64,000 bases of DNA, taken from the NCBI GenBank assembly GCA_001767455.1, contig MELC01000019.1, positions 1-64,000 on the forward strand, given 5' to 3'. Made by a program: the position numbers and the translations under genes. Below are positions 59,473-64,000 of this stretch, piece by piece. The stretch is from Acidobacteria bacterium RIFCSPLOWO2_12_FULL_66_21. GTDB lineage: Bacteria; Acidobacteriota; Vicinamibacteria; Vicinamibacterales; 2-12-FULL-66-21. The notes below the pieces were generated by a model. The model was not told the DNA's origin. It did not search any database and saw only the letters and a program-made list of their open reading frames with translations. Numbering within the stretch: position 1 is the stretch's first letter; every line of letters begins with the position of its first letter.

Positions 59473-62400
59473 TTATCTTTGTCCGCCCGTCCCCGTCCCC
59501 ACCGGGCGCGCAGCCGTACGACCCGCGTCCAGATCGTTCCAGTTCAGGATCGCGTTGAACGCGAGGAAGAAGTTCCCCTGCGTCTGCCAGCGCCAGAACG
59601 GCCGGTTCGCGAACATGACCACGTGCCCCTTGCCGATCGGCGAGTCGATCGCAACGGCACGCCCTGTGAGCGCGTCGCCGCCGACGAGCAGCCCTGACAG
59701 CAGCAGATCGTTGGCGCTTGTCGGGAAGGACAGCAGCACGCGCGGAGACGCGGCCTGTGCGCCACCGCCGCCAGGCCCCGCGAATCCTCCTCGGCCGGCG
59801 CCACCCTGACGTCCGCCACGGCCGCCGGCGCCCGGCGCCGCCGCCACCGGCGGACCATCAAGCGTCGTCAACGTCGACGGCGCCGCGTTGGGCTGCATGT
59901 TCGGAACGCCGGGAGCGCTCGCGCCTCCCCGGCCGCCGCGCCCGCCGCCGAATCCGCCTCCGCCGCCGACGCTCATCACGGGCGCCTGGTTGAAGTAGAC
60001 CGCCAGCGCGTTCTGGTCGTAGCCATAGAGCACCGGGCTCGTCCGATCGCCGACGAGCGCCTTCAGCACCGAGCCGCGGACGTAGAGACCCTCAGGCGTC
60101 TCGACGTTCACGCCAGGCGTCAGGTTGTACTCCGGGAACACCGTCGAGGTCGCCCCTTCGGTGATGAACACACCCCCCTGCTGCACGAACTTGTACAGCT
60201 CCATCAGCCCTTCGATGCCGATGTTTCCGCGCATGTCGTCGGTCGAGTCGATCGTGCCGACGTTCGGCGTGAGGTCGGTCTTCTTGTAGGGCCGCGGCTC
60301 GTTGCCCGTGACGCCCCCGGTGATGAGGTCCGCCCCTCCTGCGCCGGCATGCGGGAAGACGATGACGTCGTACTTCGCGCGCAGGTCGCCTTCCCGCAGC
60401 TTCGGCGCGCCGAAGTACGTGTAGGGCACCTTGAAGGTGTCGAACGCGAGCCGCACCCAGCCCTCGTCCTGCGTGCGGTTCCAGGTGTGCACATAGCCGA
60501 TACGCGGCACGTCGAGGTCGTGCATCGCCACGGCCGGCGCGGCATCGACCGCCCACGCGGACAATCCGAGCTCCTTGATCGACGGCTCCAGCGCGGCCCG
60601 GTTGGCGTCGGGGATGATGAAGGCGCCCGCGCCGAACGTGTGACCCGCCGCCTCGAATTCCTTCTCGGCCGCCGACATCTTCACGCCGGCATGCTGGAAC
60701 CGGAACGTCACCAGCGTGTTGTCCGTGTTGTGATCGACGATGATCACCCGTCCGCTGCCCGTGATGGTGCCGGAGATCTTGAAGTCCGCCGCCGCGAGCG
60801 TCATCGGCTGCTGGAGGATCGCCTTGTCGTCGATCTTCTGCGCCTTCACGTTGCGGACCAGCGCGATCGCCCAGCCGGTATCATCGTAGGGCCGCGGGTT
60901 CTGCGGCGCGTAGAACTGCACGCCGAGCAGCGTCTCGACGATGGCGTTGTACGGCTGGTCCATGCGGACGATGTAGTCGCCCGGCGCGACCTGGACGTTC
61001 CCGACGCTGAACGCGGAGGTGGCCGTGTGGACTTCCGCGCCCTCCCGGCGGATCAGGTTCATCAGCTCCGCCGCTTCGACCGGCCGGCGCTGCCTCGCGG
61101 GGACCACGTAGGCGTGCGGCGCCTTCGTCTGGCCGCGCTCGACCGTGTGCTTGTTCTTCAGGTAGTAGTTCTCGAGGAACGTGTCCTTGTTCTTCGCCAC
61201 GTGGTTCATGGCGATGAGGATGGCGCTCTGCTGCATGTTCACGTTGGCGCGCGGCCCCCACTGGATGTCGTTCGGCGTCGGGTTCTGACGGTACCATTCA
61301 CGGCTCTGATTCAACGCGCCCAGGGCGCGGTTCTGCGCTCCGCCGTAGCTCTGGGTCTCGTAGAAGCGCCCGATCGAGTTGTGCGTCACGCCGATCCAGA
61401 ACATGTAGTTCGGCACCCAGCCGTCGTAATAGTTGTAGGTCCACACGCCGGGCACGTTCCGCTTGGTCAACTCCATGACCTCGGTCTCGGCGAGCAGCCA
61501 CCACTCGTTGGTCTGGATCGGATCGACGACGGTGTTGTAAGGCCCGGTCCCGGTCGAGGTGTACAGCAAGGTGGCCGACTCGTGCAGGTCGTGGAACACC
61601 GTCGGGTGCCAGTCCAGGAAGGTCTTCAGCATCACCTGCGTCAGCCGAAGGCCGACGCCGATGCCGTCGCGGTTGTTGTCGTGCTGGACGTACTTGCCCC
61701 AGTAGACCATCGACGGCGACGGCTTGCCGGCCTTGGTCGCCATGAAGTTGTCGACCTGCTTCTCGCGTCCGTCCACCTCACTCGCCGGGTTGATCACGAC
61801 GATCGAGTTGTTGCGAATGGTCTGGATGAACGGCGTCTCCTCAACCGCCAGCCGGAACGCCAGCTCCATCAGCATCTCGGGGCTGCCCACCTCGGGGGAG
61901 TGGATCGCGCCGGTCGCGAAGTAGATCGGCTTGCCGGTCGCGATGAGCTGCTTCGCCTGCGCGTCGGTCAGCTTCCGAGGATCCGTGAGCTGCGCGGTGA
62001 TCTGCCTGTACTTGTCGATTTGCTTGATCGTCGCCTCGTCGGCGACGGCAATCGCGAACATGTCGCGCCCTTCGTCGCTCACGCCGATCTTGAACATCGT
62101 CACGCGGTCCGACGCCTTGTCGAGCGCGGTCAGGTACCGCACGATGTCCTTGTAGTACGTCATCTGGTTGGGTTCGCCCGGGATGTACCCGAGGACCTTG
62201 AGTGGAGAGGGCACCTTGTCGGATGCCGGCATGTGATCCACCAGCTCGGTCAGGATCCGCGGATCGGGCGTCGCCTTCTTGATCTTCTCGGTGTACTCGG
62301 CGTCGAGCTTCTGCGCGGGCGGCTGCGCTTTCGACTGGGCGAGCACGGCCGCGGAGCCCGCGGTCGCGACCGCAAACAGCAGGGCGCCGGCCAGCCGGAC

Positions 62401-62511
62401 GCCCTTCTGGCGTGTTATGCGGTCGGAGTGGAGCCGGCGGCGACGCGCCGGCGCAACGAAGGCCGCCAGTCGGGGTGCAGGGGTCCCCGACGAGTCAAGC
62501 GATGATTTCAT
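59473..62511 (-). CDS. Exported M14-family zinc carboxypeptidase-like protein with Gly-rich inserts
   Basis: A 1012-residue protein with a late signal/anchor (VRLAGALLFAVATAGSAAVLAQ at residues 38-59). The M14 zinc motif is AIHSPEVGSPE (His204, Glu207); the third ligand is His307 or His310 in VFHDLHESATLLYTS. After the peptidase domain comes a long C-terminal region resembling a class-I glutamine-amidotransferase-like fold (DVIVFPHAGAGGADLITGG), interrupted by GGGGGFGGGRGGRGG and a second Gly/Arg-rich stretch. ATG 62511 follows GGAGGATACG. It likely trims or amidohydrolyses extracytoplasmic peptides. Confidence 0.87.
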   Translation of the reverse strand: MKSSLDSSGTPAPRLAAFVAPARRRRLHSDRITRQKGVRLAGALLFAVATAGSAAVLAQSKAQPPAQKLDAEYTEKIKKATPDPRILTELVDHMPASDKVPSPLKVLGYIPGEPNQMTYYKDIVRYLTALDKASDRVTMFKIGVSDEGRDMFAIAVADEATIKQIDKYRQITAQLTDPRKLTDAQAKQLIATGKPIYFATGAIHSPEVGSPEMLMELAFRLAVEETPFIQTIRNNSIVVINPASEVDGREKQVDNFMATKAGKPSPSMVYWGKYVQHDNNRDGIGVGLRLTQVMLKTFLDWHPTVFHDLHESATLLYTSTGTGPYNTVVDPIQTNEWWLLAETEVMELTKRNVPGVWTYNYYDGWVPNYMFWIGVTHNSIGRFYETQSYGGAQNRALGALNQSREWYRQNPTPNDIQWGPRANVNMQQSAILIAMNHVAKNKDTFLENYYLKNKHTVERGQTKAPHAYVVPARQRRPVEAAELMNLIRREGAEVHTATSAFSVGNVQVAPGDYIVRMDQPYNAIVETLLGVQFYAPQNPRPYDDTGWAIALVRNVKAQKIDDKAILQQPMTLAAADFKISGTITGSGRVIIVDHNTDNTLVTFRFQHAGVKMSAAEKEFEAAGHTFGAGAFIIPDANRAALEPSIKELGLSAWAVDAAPAVAMHDLDVPRIGYVHTWNRTQDEGWVRLAFDTFKVPYTYFGAPKLREGDLRAKYDVIVFPHAGAGGADLITGGVTGNEPRPYKKTDLTPNVGTIDSTDDMRGNIGIEGLMELYKFVQQGGVFITEGATSTVFPEYNLTPGVNVETPEGLYVRGSVLKALVGDRTSPVLYGYDQNALAVYFNQAPVMSVGGGGGFGGGRGGRGGASAPGVPNMQPNAAPSTLTTLDGPPVAAAPGAGGRGGRQGGAGRGGFAGPGGGGAQAASPRVLLSFPTSANDLLLSGLLVGGDALTGRAVAIDSPIGKGHVVMFANRPFWRWQTQGNFFLAFNAILNWNDLDAGRTAARPVGTGTGGQR

Positions 62512-62602
62512 CGTATCCTCCAGAAATGCTGCATGAAAGCAACCGACGGATGTTCGACCGGAAGTGTGGTTGGAAAATAGCACAGAAGTGGCGCGGCGGA
62601 GG

Positions 62603-64000
62603 CTAATCCCGGTGCGCCACGGATGAGGCCGGCGCCACCGCCTCGGGCGCGCCGGCCCGCTCGGCGGAGGGCACGGCACGTTGACGCATCAATCGCGGCG
62701 CGGCGATGAGGGCCACGCCGTATAGCGCCAGGGCCGCAAACAGTGTCTCCGGCCGGCCTTGAGGAAAATCGGCGAACAGCACCTTGCACCCGGTCAGCAC
62801 GATCAGCGGGTATACCAGCCAGCCGGCCTCCCGCCCACTCTCGCGGCGCGCCGACGAGGCAGCCGCAAAGGTGGCCAGCACCAGGATCCCCGTCCGAATC
62901 GTCGCCGCCACCGCCGCATCGGCCCGCGCGGACTCGGGCAGCAGCAGGATCCCGACGGCGACAGCCGTGCCGGCCGCGGCCCACAGCGCGGTGGCGACCA
63001 CCACCAGCCTCGGGATCGACGCAAAGACCCCCCACCGCTCCACCGGCCGTACGACCGGCAACGCGACGACGACGGCGATCGCGGCGAGTGCGACGATCGG
63101 CACCGCGGCCGGTGCCCCCCATCCCGCCGATGGCGGCAGCGCCATCGCCAAGGTTGCCGCCGTCAGCAGGCCTGACGCGAACACCGCCGCAAGCACGTAC
63201 ACCGAAGCCTGGAGGCTCAGCGTGAGGCGATGATGACGCCGCGCCAGCACCGCGGCGCCCGCTCCGACGACGGAGTACGTCAAGGCACCGGTGGTCGCGC
63301 CGGCGGTCAACGCGATGCCGACAACGCCGAACAGGAGCGCGAGCAGCGTGTAGAAGAAGAAGTTCTTGACGTGCCGGCGCCGCTCGACGAACGCGAATGC
63401 GATCACGTAGCCGGCCGCGGCAAGCAGCAGACTCGCGATTCCGACCGGCACGACGTTGGCGCCTGTCGAGTGAATGAGGGCAATCGCCCCGCCGAAGGCG
63501 ACCGTGAGCACGCCGATCGACTGCACCACCTCGAAAGGAATGACTTCACGGCCAATCACCAGGGTCCGGATCGCAAAGCTGCCCAGATACGCGGCAAGCA
63601 TCACGAGCTGCACGAGCAGGGCACCGCGTGCGGACCCGCCGACCATCGCACGGCCGGTCACGACGAGCACCATGCAGTTGGCGACGGCCGCCGCCGGCCA
63701 CCGCAGCATCGTCCAGCCCTGCGTGTAGCCCAGCCACAGCGTGGCGACGCCCACGCCAATCGCCAGCACGGTGTACGCGGTCCAGCTGTCCATGGCGATG
63801 GAGAGGACGATCGCGGACACGAGCGCGCCGAAACTCACCACCCAGGCGAGGCCCTGGAGGCCGCGCGTTGATGCGAGCACGAAGGCGCCGGCTGTCAACG
63901 CGGCGAGCAGCATCGCGCTCTGAACGGGGTCGAGGACGCCGAACCGAAGCGTGGCCTCCCAGACGAGCGGATAGCCGATGAGCGCGGTCGTGAGCGCGTG
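62603..64000 (-). CDS. Polytopic membrane protein, DUF2339-like (partial, runs off the window)
   Basis: At least 465 residues of almost continuous transmembrane segments with short loops. The frame is open through 64000 with no start required (an ATG at 63913 is internal), so the N-terminus is outside the window. The segment WLVYPLIVLTGCKVLFADFPQGRPETLFAALALYGVALIAAPRLM near the C-terminus and the many-helix layout recall DUF2339 proteins; the assignment is tentative. It ends 91 bases upstream of the M14 start on the same strand. Confidence 0.72.
   Translation of the reverse strand, partial: HALTTALIGYPLVWEATLRFGVLDPVQSAMLLAALTAGAFVLASTRGLQGLAWVVSFGALVSAIVLSIAMDSWTAYTVLAIGVGVATLWLGYTQGWTMLRWPAAAVANCMVLVVTGRAMVGGSARGALLVQLVMLAAYLGSFAIRTLVIGREVIPFEVVQSIGVLTVAFGGAIALIHSTGANVVPVGIASLLLAAAGYVIAFAFVERRRHVKNFFFYTLLALLFGVVGIALTAGATTGALTYSVVGAGAAVLARRHHRLTLSLQASVYVLAAVFASGLLTAATLAMALPPSAGWGAPAAVPIVALAAIAVVVALPVVRPVERWGVFASIPRLVVVATALWAAAGTAVAVGILLLPESARADAAVAATIRTGILVLATFAAASSARRESGREAGWLVYPLIVLTGCKVLFADFPQGRPETLFAALALYGVALIAAPRLMRQRAVPSAERAGAPEAVAPASSVAHRD

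Noticed and set aside
1-64000. UGA reassigned as a sense codon throughout
   Set aside because: Many genes here end in TGA at family-typical positions and overlap the next start as ATGA or GTGA, so TGA works as a normal stop apart from the one candidate site.

Overview
The window is GC-rich, densely packed DNA, most likely from the chromosome of an Acidobacteriota bacterium, probably the Vicinamibacteria lineage. The evidence is two secreted proteins with the acidobacterial VWFA-related domain, an Oar-like TonB receptor with an N-terminal carboxypeptidase-regulatory domain, two DUF5916 barrel proteins, exported S9 and M14 peptidases with Gly/Arg-rich inserts, many Tat-type signals, and dispersed repeats in the gaps. 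I see no rRNA, tRNA, CRISPR array or intact insertion sequence.

Layout. (1) 334-9618, minus strand: a catabolic operon of Gfo/Idh oxidoreductase, creatininase-like hydrolase, cupin, D-2-hydroxyacid dehydrogenase, dicarboxylate symporter, Tat-exported LVIVD propeller, and E2/E1alpha/E1beta of a 2-oxoacid dehydrogenase. Most junctions are start/stop overlaps. A divergent GntR/FCD regulator starts at about 9699, with a perfect operator-like palindrome at 9684-9700. (2) 10455-13392: a decayed defence/toxin-antitoxin zone holding an HTH protein, an RHH-GNAT fusion, a DUF433 antitoxin with a frameshifted DUF5615 toxin, and a hydrolase fragment. (3) 13431-21361: radical SAM maturase, dienelactone hydrolase, degenerate M24 protein, spermidine-synthase-like membrane/TPR protein, amidohydrolase. 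(4) 21420-38849: an Oar-like receptor divergent from a second catabolic cluster: GntR/FCD regulator, two tandem 3-hydroxyisobutyrate-dehydrogenase-like enzymes, E1alpha, E1beta, M24 protein, E2, dicarboxylate symporter, aldehyde:ferredoxin oxidoreductase with a MoaD/ThiF pair, FAD oxidoreductase and alpha/beta hydrolase. Three copies of TGGTTGGACCA lie in the shared upstream region. (5) 38897-64000: secreted and outer-membrane proteins, a DUF3179 gene with one in-frame TGA, GabD-type dehydrogenase, XRE regulator/membrane pair, a second spermidine-synthase-like protein and the peptidases.

Clusters 1 and 4 are parallel: each pairs an FCD-type GntR regulator and its palindromes with NAD(P) dehydrogenases, an E1alpha/E1beta/E2 set lacking E3, an SLC1-type symporter and a creatininase- or creatinase-fold hydrolase. 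I infer two related uptake-and-oxidation pathways for small carboxylates; the substrates are unknown.

The most notable single observation is the DUF3179 gene at 46376-47440. One TGA replaces the first Cys of the expected CxxC motif, the frame stays open on both sides, and a perfect 7-bp hairpin sits at bacterial-SECIS distance. It is a candidate selenoprotein.
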